Shown here piece by piece: positions 19,491 to 28,081 of a DNA stretch of 64,000 nt. Location of the stretch: contig NZ_CP127173.1 in assembly GCF_030264295.1 (NCBI RefSeq), forward strand, positions 3,417,501 to 3,481,500, read 5' to 3'. The notes beneath the pieces are model-generated. The model saw only the letters and a program-made list of their open reading frames with translations, was not told the DNA's origin and did no database searches. The number at the start of each line of letters is the position of its first letter. Positions within the stretch are counted from its first letter, which is position 1. This stretch comes from Amycolatopsis nalaikhensis. Lineage in GTDB: Bacteria; Actinomycetota; Actinomycetes; Mycobacteriales; Pseudonocardiaceae. The position numbers and the translations under genes were made by a program.

Positions 19491-19946
19491 GCCCGCCCGC
19501 GCGAGGACTGCCGAGCAGCGCCCGCCGGGAGGCGCAAGCGCGCCCGGGAGGCCGAGCACGCCCGGCCGGGCACCGCGCGCTGCCGCGGCCCGGGCCGGGC
19601 ACGCCTGGCCCTTCGCCGCTCGCGGCCGGACGACCCGCGCTGCCGCGGCCCGGGCCAGCCACTCGGGCCGCTCGGCCGGTCGCCGCCGGTCGCGAATGAC
19701 TCATTCGCGACGCCAGAGGTCGCCAATGACCCATTCGCGACACCAGCGCTGGTGGGCCTGACCCGCTCGCACCCAGCCGCCGGAGCCGCGCCCAGCCCGC
19801 CCGGCAAGTCCCGACCGCCACCGGGCAAGTCAACCCCCGTGCCCGCGGCGATCGGCGAGCTGCTGTCGCGGATCGGCGACAGGAAGCCGTGTCCTGAATG
19901 ACTCATTCAAGACCTCCGAGGACCTGAATGAGTCATTCAAGACGGC
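19491..19946. repeat. 456-bp gene-free stretch with four AATGACTCATT palindromes
   Basis: No credible gene. Two related 23-bp palindromes lie at 19689-19711 and 19719-19741 (GTCGC outer arms), and two more at 19891-19913 and 19921-19943 (outer arms of GTCCTG/GACCTG and CAAGAC). The shared core is AATGA-C/G-TCATT. The first 180 bp is a GC-rich tract with a repeated GCTGCCGCGGCCCGGGCC block. It lies between the convergent folK and merR genes; the last copy ends 3 bp from the merR stop. Confidence 0.85.
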
Positions 19947-20891
19947 TCAACCCCGCAGGGCGGCGATCATGAACTGGACCGCGGGCTGGGCCGTCGGGAC
20001 CGGTGGCCAGCCGTTGATCGTCGCCAGCAGCTGCCAATACCGCTCCGCTCGCGGGTCTCCGGAGACCTCGAACCGCTCCGCCATCTCCGTGCGGAACTCG
20101 CGTGCCGTCGGGTCCTGGTCCGGGCGGGCCGTGGCCGCCGCGATCTCGGCCGCAAGCGTTTGCCCTGCCTCCGACGTGGGCTCCTCTCCCGCCGCCACCA
20201 GTTCCTCCGCGCGGGAAATCCAGCCCGGCCAGTTCTGCTGCCACGCGTCCGCCGGCTGCTGGAACTCGCCCGCCTTGATCTGGGCCGCCTGCTGCTCGCT
20301 CATCCCGCGGATCAACGCTCGGAACGACGGGTCCTGGACCAGCTCGGCGAACTCGATCCACGCCTCGAGCTGCTCCGGAGTCGGGTCGTCCGGCAGCTCC
20401 GGCTTGCCCGCGCGCATGCGCTCGTAGAAGGCCTGGTCGATCTCGAGCCCGGCGACCATCTCGTCCCAGAACTCGTCGACCAGCCGCTTCCTCTCCTCGT
20501 CGGACATCGACGCGAGACGGTTCATCAGTTTCACTTCCTCCAACTCGGAATCACGTTTGGCCACCGCGCGCAACACCGCCCGGCGCAGCCGCAGCCGCCG
20601 GATCTGCTCGTCCAGCGCCTCGACGTGCCGGGTCGCCAGCTCGCCGACCGTGGTCGACTTCGCCAGCGCGGACGAGACGTCGGCGAGGCCGAGGCCCAGC
20701 TCCCGCAGCGTGCGGACCAGCTCGAGCCGGGCCAACGCCGCCGCGTCGTAGAGCCGGTAGCCGGCGTCCGTCCGGTCGGTCGGGGGCAGGAGGCCCTCGT
20801 CCGAATAGAAGCGGATCGTCTTGACCGGCAGGCCGGTCCGCCGGGCCAGCTCGCCGATGGTGAACGTTGCCGTGGTGCCCACTAGACGCAT
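19947..20891 (-). CDS. MerR-family transcriptional regulator
   Basis: About 314 residues. The N-terminal MerR winged helix is FTIGELARRTGLPVKTIRFY followed by a wing with DEGLLPPTDR, then a dimerisation helix. The C-terminal ~190 residues are helical (WISRAEELVAAGEEPTSEAG, DPRAERYWQLLATING) and resemble the layout, not certainly the sequence, of TipAS-like ligand domains. Start: ATG at 20891 is used, but a 19-bp-spacer promoter (TTGACT, then CAAGAT overlapping that ATG) would place the transcript start at the GTG three codons later, making a leaderless message. It is divergent from the DUF3180 gene. A function as drug-sensing activator is inferred. Confidence 0.85.
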   Translation of the reverse strand: MRLVGTTATFTIGELARRTGLPVKTIRFYSDEGLLPPTDRTDAGYRLYDAAALARLELVRTLRELGLGLADVSSALAKSTTVGELATRHVEALDEQIRRLRLRRAVLRAVAKRDSELEEVKLMNRLASMSDEERKRLVDEFWDEMVAGLEIDQAFYERMRAGKPELPDDPTPEQLEAWIEFAELVQDPSFRALIRGMSEQQAAQIKAGEFQQPADAWQQNWPGWISRAEELVAAGEEPTSEAGQTLAAEIAAATARPDQDPTAREFRTEMAERFEVSGDPRAERYWQLLATINGWPPVPTAQPAVQFMIAALRG

Positions 20892-20897
20892 CTTGAA

Positions 20898-20918
20898 CTC
20901 TCCAGTCGGTGGAGAGTC
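20898..20918. promoter_or_regulatory. MerR operator in the merR/DUF3180 divergent promoter
   Basis: ACTCTCCA-N5-TGGAGAGT, a perfect 8-5-8 dyad. On the minus strand it fills the 19-bp spacer between TTGACT and CAAGAT, so it should autoregulate merR. It shares the left arm, spacing and seven of eight right-arm bases with the operator at 30-50 in front of the L11 paralogue. Confidence 0.75.
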
Positions 20919-20943
20919 AAGCGTCTCACGGTAGGGTTGAGAC

Positions 20944-21405
20944 ATGCACTTCACCCGGCCCCGGGACCTGGTGGTGGCCGGGCTGCTCGGCCTGGTCCTC
21001 GGCTACCTGCTCTTCCTCGTGGCCTACGGCGACCTGCCGCAGCTGCCGCTCCTCGCCGGCGTCACCTTCGCCGTGCTGGCCGTCGTCGAAGCCGTGCTCG
21101 CCTTCTCCATCCGGTCGCGGATCAAGAACGGCCGGGTCGTCGCCGCGATCGGAATCGCCCGATCGGTGGCGCTGGCGAAGGCTTCGTCACTCGCCGGAGC
21201 GTTCATGGGCGGCGCCTGGCTGGCCGCGCTCGCCTACCTTTTCCCGCGACGTGACGAACTCGTCGCGGCCGTGCTGGACACCCGCGCCGCCGTCGTCGGC
21301 GTCGTTTCCGCCGCGGCCCTGGTAGCAGCGGGTTTGTGGCTCGAGCACTGCTGCCGGACCCCGCGGGACCAAGATCGTGAGCGCAGCCGCGGGACGACCG
21401 GTTAG
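20944..21405 (+). CDS. DUF3180 membrane protein
   Basis: 153 residues with about four hydrophobic helices (near 9-28, 36-55, 75-98 and 113-133) and a charged C-terminal tail. It matches the DUF3180 family that sits behind folK in actinobacteria (Rv3605c position). Its role is unknown. The gene is separated from folK here by the merR insertion and now shares the divergent MerR promoter region. The ATG is 4 bp after a GGTTGA stretch; no strong RBS is seen. Confidence 0.8.
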   Translation: MHFTRPRDLVVAGLLGLVLGYLLFLVAYGDLPQLPLLAGVTFAVLAVVEAVLAFSIRSRIKNGRVVAAIGIARSVALAKASSLAGAFMGGAWLAALAYLFPRRDELVAAVLDTRAAVVGVVSAAALVAAGLWLEHCCRTPRDQDRERSRGTTG

Positions 21406-21474
21406 CGCTGGAATCCCACCGCTCGCTGGACCGAGTAGGTCTCGTTCGGATTACGAGCAGGTACGGTGTCAGTC

Positions 21475-23610
21475 ATGACCGGCGTGGGTGACGACTCGCG
21501 CGGCCGCCTCTTGGGCAGGCCGTGGCTTGTCGTCGGCTTTGTCCTCGCCATCGGAGCCACCCTCGCACTGGTGCTCAGCGACGATCTCCGCTATCTCCGG
21601 CTCGGGATCGTCGCCGCCCTCTGGGCTGCCCTGATCGGCGCGTTCCTCGCCGTGAAGTACCGCAAGCACGCGGCACAGAGCGAGGACGCGGTCGCCGAGG
21701 CGCAGGCTGTCTACGAGTTGGAGCTGGAGCGCGAGATCGCGGCCCGGCGCGAGTACGAGCTGGAGATGGAGGCGGAGAAGAACTCCGCGGCCGACTCCCG
21801 CGGCCGCGAGGAGCTGGAGGCGCTGCGCGCCGAGGTTTCCGCGCTCCGCGACAGCCTCCAGTCGCTGTTCGGCGGCGAGGTGCTGCTCGAACGCGTCGCG
21901 CTGACCGCGCAGGCGACCCGCATGCGCAAGCTCTCCGACGAGAACCGCATGGTCACCGACGGCGTCCCGAAGAAGAAGCCCGCCCAGCTGATGGCCGGGA
22001 AGAAGCCGGTGGAGACCGGCGACCGGCCGACCGAGCTGATCGACCGGGTGCTCGACGAGCGCCGCCGCAAGGCGACGAACGGCAAGCCCGCGAACGGCAA
22101 GGGCCTCGGCAAGGGTCCCAAGGGCTTCGGCGCCAAGCCGGCCCCGAAGGCCCCGGCGAACGTCTCCGCGCAGAGCACGCAGCAGATCTCGCGGCCGAAG
22201 CCGCTGAGCGAACGCCGTCCGCCGGTGCCGCCGGTCGACCCGGCCCTGAACGCCGCGCAGCGCGAGCTGAAGGCCGCCGAGCTGCGGGCCGAGGCGGCGC
22301 GCCGGCAAGCCGAGTCGCAGCCGATGCGGCTGCCGAAGCCGGACGAAGTCGCGAAGTCCGAGCGCCGTCCGGAGAGCGCCGAGCCGACGCGCCAGGTGCC
22401 GCGGCCCGAGCCCAAGACCGAGATCCGGCGTCCGGCGCCGGTCGAGCCGAAGACGGAGATCCGCCGTCCCGAGCCGCCGCCCGCGCGGCGGGCGGAGATG
22501 TCGCGCCCGGCCATCCGGCCCGCCGAGGTGTCGCGTCCCGACATCCCCCGCGTGGAGATGTCCCGCCCCGACATTCCCCGCGTGGAGATGTCGCGTCCCG
22601 ACATCCCGCGCGTCGAGATGTCCCGTCCGGACATTCCGCGGGTCGAGATGTCGCGTCCCGACATTCCGCGCGTGGAGATGTCCCGCCCGGACATCCCCCG
22701 GGTCGAGATGTCCCGGCCGGACCTCCCGCGCGTCGGCGGCAAGCCGAACGGCGGGCGTCCCGAGCCGCGCAAGGCGCCCGAGCCGCCGCGGCAGGCGCCG
22801 GGCCGTCCCGCGGCCAGCGTGCCGCCGCCGAAGCCGTCGGAGATGTCGCGGTCGGACATCCGCCCGGTCAAGGACCTCAGCGCGGCCTTCCAGAACCGCG
22901 ACGACTTCGCCGAGCGCCAGCGGCCGAACCGGCCGAAGCCGCCCGAGCCCGCCAAGCCGCCGATGCCGCGGGACGCCGCGGCTTCCCGTCGCGACCTCCC
23001 GGTCGTCCCGGCCACGGTGCCGGTGCCGAGCAGCCCGTCGCCGCGGCAGCCGTCGCGCACGGACCTGCCGCCGGTGCCGCCGACCACGCCGGTCCCGGCC
23101 GCCGACGGCCGTCCCGCGTCGCGGCTGGAGCAGTTCTCGCGGGCCGACATGTCGCCGATCCTCGACGAGCCGCCGTCGCGGCACAGCGGTTCGCACCGCG
23201 CGCCCGCCGAGGAAGCGCCGCCGGTGAACCCGACGCTGCCGGAGTCGGTGCGCAACTTCCAGGGCCGCTCCGGCGGCCGTCGCCGCAAGCCGGACGACTC
23301 GCAGCAGCTGCCCGCGGTGCCCGCGCCCGAGCCTTCGGGTGGTGGCCGGCGTCGTCGTCCGGACGGCGAGCCCCCGGCCTGGGAAGGCATGGTCGCCGAG
23401 CGGGCTTCGATGTCGCGGCGCAACATGACGCCGGTCGACCCGGCCGAGGCCGAGCAGAACGGCAACGGGCACGCCCGCAACGGCCGTCGCGCGGCCGAGG
23501 GCGCCCCGGGCAGCGGCTCCCACACCGCGGGCCGCTCGGTCAGCGAGCTGCTGGCGGCGAACGGCGGCACCGGCTCGACCCCGCGCCGACGGCGGCGCGC
23601 CGAGGACTGA
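21475..23610 (+). CDS. Pro/Arg-rich membrane protein (DUF6779-like, Rv3604c position)
   Basis: 711 residues. Two N-terminal membrane helices (about 14-34 and 40-62) are followed by a charged coiled coil (~66-130) and then a long disordered Pro/Arg/Lys region. That region contains seven near-perfect decapeptides of the form MSRPDIPRVE, with looser relatives further on (MSRSDIRPV, SRTDLPPV, FSRADMSPI, MSRRNMTPV). The tail is basic (RRRRRAED). The ATG is chosen because TACGGT (21462-21467) lies 7 nt upstream, a leaderless pattern; an upstream GTG is less likely. Function unknown. Topology suggests a membrane-anchored cytoplasmic scaffold (inference). Confidence 0.75.
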   Translation: MTGVGDDSRGRLLGRPWLVVGFVLAIGATLALVLSDDLRYLRLGIVAALWAALIGAFLAVKYRKHAAQSEDAVAEAQAVYELELEREIAARREYELEMEAEKNSAADSRGREELEALRAEVSALRDSLQSLFGGEVLLERVALTAQATRMRKLSDENRMVTDGVPKKKPAQLMAGKKPVETGDRPTELIDRVLDERRRKATNGKPANGKGLGKGPKGFGAKPAPKAPANVSAQSTQQISRPKPLSERRPPVPPVDPALNAAQRELKAAELRAEAARRQAESQPMRLPKPDEVAKSERRPESAEPTRQVPRPEPKTEIRRPAPVEPKTEIRRPEPPPARRAEMSRPAIRPAEVSRPDIPRVEMSRPDIPRVEMSRPDIPRVEMSRPDIPRVEMSRPDIPRVEMSRPDIPRVEMSRPDLPRVGGKPNGGRPEPRKAPEPPRQAPGRPAASVPPPKPSEMSRSDIRPVKDLSAAFQNRDDFAERQRPNRPKPPEPAKPPMPRDAAASRRDLPVVPATVPVPSSPSPRQPSRTDLPPVPPTTPVPAADGRPASRLEQFSRADMSPILDEPPSRHSGSHRAPAEEAPPVNPTLPESVRNFQGRSGGRRRKPDDSQQLPAVPAPEPSGGGRRRRPDGEPPAWEGMVAERASMSRRNMTPVDPAEAEQNGNGHARNGRRAAEGAPGSGSHTAGRSVSELLAANGGTGSTPRRRRRAED
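22531..22740 (+). repeat. Seven 30-bp tandem repeats inside the Pro/Arg-rich gene
   Basis: Seven consecutive 30-bp units, each encoding SRPDI/LPRVEM or a close variant. The differences are nearly all synonymous (CCC/CCG, ATC/ATT), and the last unit runs into VGGK. A degenerate unit (SRPAIRPAEV) precedes at 22501-22530. Confidence 0.95.
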
Positions 23611-23654
23611 GGCCCCGTTCCTCTCGCTGTCCGCTCTGCGTAGGGTGACCGGCT

Positions 23655-24821
23655 GTGAGCGGAACCCTCTCGCCCGCGACGGGACTGGATCGCGGACGGC
23701 GGCCTCGCCGGATCACCGTGCTGTTGCCGGTGCTCGGGCTCATCGTGGTGGCCCTGTGCGGCCTGTTCCTGTTCGGCCTCGCCACCGCGCGGGTCGGCCC
23801 GCTCGCCGTCACGATCGGCGTGCTGGCCGCGCTCGTCCCGGTCGCGGGCGTCGTCGCCGGGTTCCTCTGGGTCGACCGCTGGGAGCCCGAACCGGCGAAG
23901 TTCCTGCTGCTCGCGTTCGCCTGGGGCGCCTGCATCGCGACGATCACCGCGCTGCTCATCAACACCACCGCCGAAGCGGTAGGGGACGAGCTGCTCGGCA
24001 CCGGCAACGGCAACACGCTCGCCGCACTGGTGTCCGCGCCGGTCGTCGAGGAGGCCGCGAAGGCGCTCTTCGTCGTCCTCATCCTCTGGCGCCGGTCCAG
24101 CGAGTTCGACGGCGTCGTGGACGGCGTCGTCTACGCCGGGTTCAGCGCCGCCGGGTTCGCGTTCACCGAGAACATCTACTACTTCGGCCGCGCGTTCGCC
24201 GACCACGGCTTCGGCGACGGGCACAGCCAGGGCGTCATCACGGCGTTCTTCCTGCGTGGCGTGCTCGCGCCGTTCACGCACCCGCTGTTCGCGGTGCTCA
24301 CCGGCATCGGGATCGGCATCGCCGCGCGGACGACGACGAAGGCGTTGAAGGTGCTGGCGCCGATCGCCGGCTACCTGGCCGCGGTCTGCCTGCACGCGCT
24401 GTGGAACAGCGCCGCGCTGCTCGGCGGGTCGAAGTTCCTCACCGTGTACTTCCTGATCATGCTGCCGCTGTTCCTCGGCGTGGTGTACCTGGTCGTGCTG
24501 CAACGGCGGCGCGAGCAGCGGATCATCGCGGCCGCGTTGCCGCACATGGCCGCGGCGCGCTGGATCGCGCCGTCGGAGGTCGACCTGCTGGCCAGCCTGC
24601 CCGGCCGCCGCGCCTGGCGCCGCCAGGCGAAACGCCAGTCCGGCAAGCGCGCCGCGAAGGCTGTCGCGGTGTACCAGGCGAGCGTGACGGAGCTCGCGTT
24701 CCTGGACCGCCGCGAGCTCACCAGCGACGTCGACCGGGAGCGCCAGCGTGAGCTCCTGCGCACGTTGAAGGCCGCTCGGGCGGAGGCGACGCGCCTCGCC
24801 GACGAGGCCGCCCGAGGGTGA
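23655..24821 (+). CDS. PrsW-family intramembrane metalloprotease
   Basis: 388 residues with about eight to nine membrane helices. The diagnostic PrsW motifs are present: VVEEAAKA (EExxK) near residue 133, FTENIYY near 173, the His in APFTHPLF near 212, and HALWNSAAL near 253. In Bacillus, PrsW cleaves an anti-sigma factor. No anti-sigma gene is adjacent here, so the substrate is unknown. The cytoplasmic C-terminal ~100 residues are basic. GTG start 8 nt after TAGGGT (23641-23646), again a leaderless pattern. It sits between the DUF6779-like and DUF2520 genes. Confidence 0.85.
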   Translation: MSGTLSPATGLDRGRRPRRITVLLPVLGLIVVALCGLFLFGLATARVGPLAVTIGVLAALVPVAGVVAGFLWVDRWEPEPAKFLLLAFAWGACIATITALLINTTAEAVGDELLGTGNGNTLAALVSAPVVEEAAKALFVVLILWRRSSEFDGVVDGVVYAGFSAAGFAFTENIYYFGRAFADHGFGDGHSQGVITAFFLRGVLAPFTHPLFAVLTGIGIGIAARTTTKALKVLAPIAGYLAAVCLHALWNSAALLGGSKFLTVYFLIMLPLFLGVVYLVVLQRRREQRIIAAALPHMAAARWIAPSEVDLLASLPGRRAWRRQAKRQSGKRAAKAVAVYQASVTELAFLDRRELTSDVDRERQRELLRTLKAARAEATRLADEAARG

Positions 24822-24942
24822 CCCGGTCCGGGTGAAGCTTGTCACCCGGGCTCAACTGTTCACGCTTAATCGAGTTAGTCTCGCGCCGTTCGTCCGGTAC
24901 CCGGCAAGGGACTGGAACGAGAGCAGAGGGAGTCTGCCAACC

Positions 24943-24969
24943 ATGAGCGTCCACAGGCGCACGCCATGA
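24943..24969 (+). CDS. 8-codon upstream ORF before the DUF2520 gene
   Basis: ATG to TGA encoding MSVHRRTP, with AGAGGGAG about 11 nt upstream. Its TGA overlaps the ATG at 24966 of the next gene (ATGA), so ribosomes could re-initiate. It is either a translational-coupling leader or a chance ORF. The downstream ATG has no RBS of its own, which favours coupling. Confidence 0.45.
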   Translation: MSVHRRTP

Positions 24970-25871
24970 TGAGGCCCGCTCGCCTCGCGGTCGGCGTCGT
25001 GTCCGCCGGCCGGGTGGGCAGTGTGCTCGGCGCCGCGCTGGCCAGGGCGGGACACACCGTGGCCGCCGCCTCCGGGTTGTCCGCCGCGTCACTGGCCCGC
25101 GCCGAACGCCTCCTCCCCGACGTGCCCATCCTGCCGCCCGACGAAACCGTCCGCCGGGCGGATCTGGTGCTGCTCGCCCTCCCCGACGACACGCTCGCCG
25201 GGATGGTCCGCGGGCTGGTCGCCACCGAGTCGCTGCGGCCGGGGCAGATCGTCGTGCACACCTCCGGCGCGCAGGGCATCGACGTGCTGGCGCCGGCGGC
25301 CGAGGCCGGGGCGCTGCCGCTCGCGCTGCACCCGGTGATGACGTTCACCGGCCGCGAGGAGGACCTCGAACGGCTGGCGGCGTGCAGCATCGGCGTCACC
25401 GCGGCCGCGGACGACGAAGCGGCGTGGAACGTCGGCGAGGCGCTGGCCGTCGAGATGGGTGCCGAGCCGGTGCGCATCCCCGACTCCGCGCGAGCGCTCT
25501 ACCACGCTGCGTTGACCCACGGCGCGAACCACCTGATGACACTGGTCGCCGACTGCGCGGAAGTCTTGCGGGAGGCGGGAATCGGGCACTCCGAACGCCT
25601 GGTGGCTCCGCTGCTGTCGGCGGCGTTGGATAATGTGCTGCGACACGGCGACCGCGCGCTCACCGGCCCGGTCGCCCGTGGTGACGCCGGCACCGTCCGC
25701 AAGCACCTCGCGGTGCTGGCGGACCGGGCGCCGGACGTGGCGCCGGCCTACCGCGCGCTGGCCAAGCGCACGGTCGCGCGTTCGTCGGCGGCCGGGCTGC
25801 TGGACACCGCGGCCGCCAAAGACCTCACCGAACTCCTCGACGATTCCGCCGAAGGGCACCAAGACCAGTGA
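24966..25871 (+). CDS. Rossmann-fold DUF2520 oxidoreductase-like protein
   Basis: 301 residues. The N-terminal Rossmann nucleotide-binding turn GVVSAGRVGSVLGAAL is followed by an NADP-reductase-like fold and a C-terminal DUF2520 helical domain with ALTHGANHLMTL. It belongs to a family related to F420-dependent NADP reductases and pantothenate-pathway reductases. Position immediately before panC (GTGA overlap) suggests a role near pantothenate synthesis, such as a ketopantoate reductase-like step; this is inference. Two ATGs in tandem (24966, 24969 region); the first is used. Rv3603c equivalent. Confidence 0.85.
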   Translation: MMRPARLAVGVVSAGRVGSVLGAALARAGHTVAAASGLSAASLARAERLLPDVPILPPDETVRRADLVLLALPDDTLAGMVRGLVATESLRPGQIVVHTSGAQGIDVLAPAAEAGALPLALHPVMTFTGREEDLERLAACSIGVTAAADDEAAWNVGEALAVEMGAEPVRIPDSARALYHAALTHGANHLMTLVADCAEVLREAGIGHSERLVAPLLSAALDNVLRHGDRALTGPVARGDAGTVRKHLAVLADRAPDVAPAYRALAKRTVARSSAAGLLDTAAAKDLTELLDDSAEGHQDQ

Positions 25872-26773
25872 CCACACCGAAATTCAGCCGCGGCACGCTG
25901 AACACGTTCGCGCCGCCCGAGCACGTGAGCCAGGTCAGCCGGGCGCTGCGCGGCGTCGGCCGCAAGCTGGCGCTCGTGCCGACGATGGGCGCGCTGCACG
26001 CCGGGCATCGCGAGCTGATCCGCCGCGCGAAGCGGCTGCCGAACACCGTCGTGGCCACGTCGATCTTCGTCAACCCCCTGCAGTTCGGGGCGGGCGAGGA
26101 CTTCGAGGCGTACCCGCGGCCCCTGGAGGCCGACCTCGACGTGCTCCGCGAGGACGGCGTCGAAATCGCGTTCACCCCGGCCGCCGACGCCCTCTACGCC
26201 GAAGGCGCGTCGGTGACCGTGCACCCGGGCCCGCTCGGCGACGAGCTCGAGGGCGCCGCCCGGCCCGGCCACTTCGCCGGCGTGCTGACCGTCGTGGCGA
26301 AGCTGTTCAACCTGCTGCAGCCCGACTACGCGTTCTTCGGCGAGAAGGACTACCAGCAGCTGGTGCTGATCAAGCGGATGGTCCGGGACCTGAACATCGG
26401 CACGCGCGTGATCGGCGTGCCGACCGTCCGGGAGCGCGACGGGCTGGCGCTGTCGTCGCGCAACGTCTACCTGACGCCGGAGCAGCGCGAAGACGCCATC
26501 GTCCTGTCGGCCGCCCTCACCGCGGGCGCGTTCGTCGGCCGGGACGGTGCGGACGCGGTCCTCGAGACCGCGTGGAAGACCCTCGCCGCGCGGCCCGCGG
26601 TCGAGGTGGATTACCTGGAGTTGCGCGGAACCGACCTCGGGCCCGCGCCCGTCGATGGGGAAGCACGGCTGTTGATCGCGGCCCGGGTGGGGAGTACCCG
26701 GCTGATCGACAACGTTCCGGTGCTGCTCGGCCACGCCGTCGAGCACCCGGAGCGGCTGGACGCAGGGGAATAG
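25868..26773 (+). CDS. panC: Pantothenate synthetase
   Basis: 301 residues. It condenses pantoate and beta-alanine using ATP. The signatures are LVPTMGALHAGHRELIRRA near residue 37, SIFVNPLQFG near 64, and FFGEKDYQQL followed by LSSRNVYL near 197. GTG start in a GTGA overlap with the upstream gene. panD follows 9 nt later and supplies beta-alanine, so this is a pathway operon. Confidence 0.97.
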   Translation: MTTPKFSRGTLNTFAPPEHVSQVSRALRGVGRKLALVPTMGALHAGHRELIRRAKRLPNTVVATSIFVNPLQFGAGEDFEAYPRPLEADLDVLREDGVEIAFTPAADALYAEGASVTVHPGPLGDELEGAARPGHFAGVLTVVAKLFNLLQPDYAFFGEKDYQQLVLIKRMVRDLNIGTRVIGVPTVRERDGLALSSRNVYLTPEQREDAIVLSAALTAGAFVGRDGADAVLETAWKTLAARPAVEVDYLELRGTDLGPAPVDGEARLLIAARVGSTRLIDNVPVLLGHAVEHPERLDAGE

Positions 26774-26782
26774 GAGTCCACT

Positions 26783-27280
26783 ATGTACCGCACGATGCTG
26801 AAGTCGAAGATCCACCGGGCCACGGTGACCCAGGCCGACCTGCACTACGTCGGCTCGGTGACGGTCGACGAGGACCTGATGGAGGCCGCGGACCTGCTGC
26901 CGGGCGAACAGGTGTCCATTGTGGACGTCACCAACGGCGCACGCCTGGAGACCTACGTCATCAAGGGCGAGCGCGGCACCGGGGTGCTCGGCATCAACGG
27001 CGCCGCGGCGCACCTGGTGCACCCGGGTGACCTGGTGATCCTGATTTCGTACGGCCAGATGGACGACGCGGAGGCGGCGACGTACGAGCCGCGCGTGGTG
27101 TTCGTCGACGCGGACAACCGGATCGTCCACCGGCACACGGACCCCGGCTACGCGCCGGAGGGATCGGGCCTGCTGAGCGGCACGGTGACGTTGCCGCCGG
27201 AGGAGGAGACGGCGGTGTTCCCGGTGGCGGAGACGGCGGACGCGCGCCGCCTCGACGCGCTCCTGCACGCGGAAAGCTGA
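26783..27280 (+). CDS. panD: Aspartate 1-decarboxylase
   Basis: A pyruvoyl enzyme converting aspartate to beta-alanine. The N-terminal [20 protein letters not shown] precedes Ser25, and self-cleavage at Gly24-Ser25 (YVGS) creates the pyruvoyl group. [17 protein letters not shown] and the NGAAAHLV block follow. At 165 residues it is longer than the usual ~126-140, with an extra C-terminal extension from about residue 125. RBS AGGAG sits at 26772-26776, at the panC stop. Confidence 0.96.
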   Translation: MYRTMLKSKIHRATVTQADLHYVGSVTVDEDLMEAADLLPGEQVSIVDVTNGARLETYVIKGERGTGVLGINGAAAHLVHPGDLVILISYGQMDDAEAATYEPRVVFVDADNRIVHRHTDPGYAPEGSGLLSGTVTLPPEEETAVFPVAETADARRLDALLHAES

Positions 27281-27285
27281 CCCGC

Positions 27286-28062
27286 TTGCTGCTCACCGTC
27301 GACGTCGGCAACACGAACATCGTCCTGGGGCTGTGGTCCGGCCAGGAACTGGCAGGCGACTGGCGCATGCGCACGGACGCGCGCATGACGGCCGACGAGC
27401 TGGCGTTGACGGTCCGCGGGCTGCTGGGCCCGCACGCGGACGCGGTGACCGGGATCAGCGCGTTGTCGACGGTGCCGGCGGTGTTGCGCGAGCTGCGGGT
27501 GATGCTCTCGCGGTACTACGCGTCGGTGCCGAAGATCGTGGTGGAGCCGGGGGTCCGCACGGGAGTGGCGCTTCTGGTGGACAACCCGAAGGAGGTGGGA
27601 GCCGACCGGCTGGTGAACACGCTGGCGGCCCACCACCTCCACAGCACGGCGTGCGTGGTCGTGGACTTCGGTACGTCGACGAACGTGGACGCGATCTCGG
27701 CTCGTGGCGAGTTCCTCGGGGGCGCGTTCGCACCGGGGATCGAGATTTCCGTGGACGCGCTGGCGTTGCGGGCGGCGGCGTTGCGGAAGGTCGAACTGGT
27801 GCCGCCTCGGTCGGTGATCGGGAAGAACACCGTGGAGTGCTTGCAGTCCGGGATCTTGTACGGGTTCGCGGGGCAGGTCGACGGGTTGGTTCGGCGGATC
27901 GTGCGGGAGCTGGCTCCGGATGGGCGGGAGCCCGTGGCTGTGCTGGCTACCGGCGGGCTTGCGCCGTTGGTGATCGGTGAGTCGGAGACGATCACGGATC
28001 ATGTGCCGGATTTGACGTTGCTCGGCCTGCGGCTGGTCTACGAGCGCAACATCCGGTCCTGA
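27286..28062 (+). CDS. coaX: Type III pantothenate kinase
   Basis: 258 residues. It phosphorylates pantothenate, the first committed CoA step. The ASKHA-type phosphate motif LLTVDVGNTNIVLGLW is at the N-terminus, with GADRLVNTLAA near residue 105 and VVDFGTSTNVDAIS near 125. Start is TTG at 27286, 5 nt after panD, which gives the family's standard first residues. With panC and panD it completes a pantothenate-to-CoA entry module. Confidence 0.95.
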   Translation: MLLTVDVGNTNIVLGLWSGQELAGDWRMRTDARMTADELALTVRGLLGPHADAVTGISALSTVPAVLRELRVMLSRYYASVPKIVVEPGVRTGVALLVDNPKEVGADRLVNTLAAHHLHSTACVVVDFGTSTNVDAISARGEFLGGAFAPGIEISVDALALRAAALRKVELVPPRSVIGKNTVECLQSGILYGFAGQVDGLVRRIVRELAPDGREPVAVLATGGLAPLVIGESETITDHVPDLTLLGLRLVYERNIRS

Positions 28063-28081
28063 CCAGGTGCGGCCCGGGCGT

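Noticed and set aside
19947..20891. Calling the MerR protein TipA
   Set aside because: The C-terminal helical pattern only resembles the TipAS layout; no confident residue match can be shown by eye.
21711..24845. 1044-residue minus-strand open frame
   Set aside because: Antisense to the Pro/Arg-rich gene and prsW; its apparent repeats simply mirror the 30-bp units.
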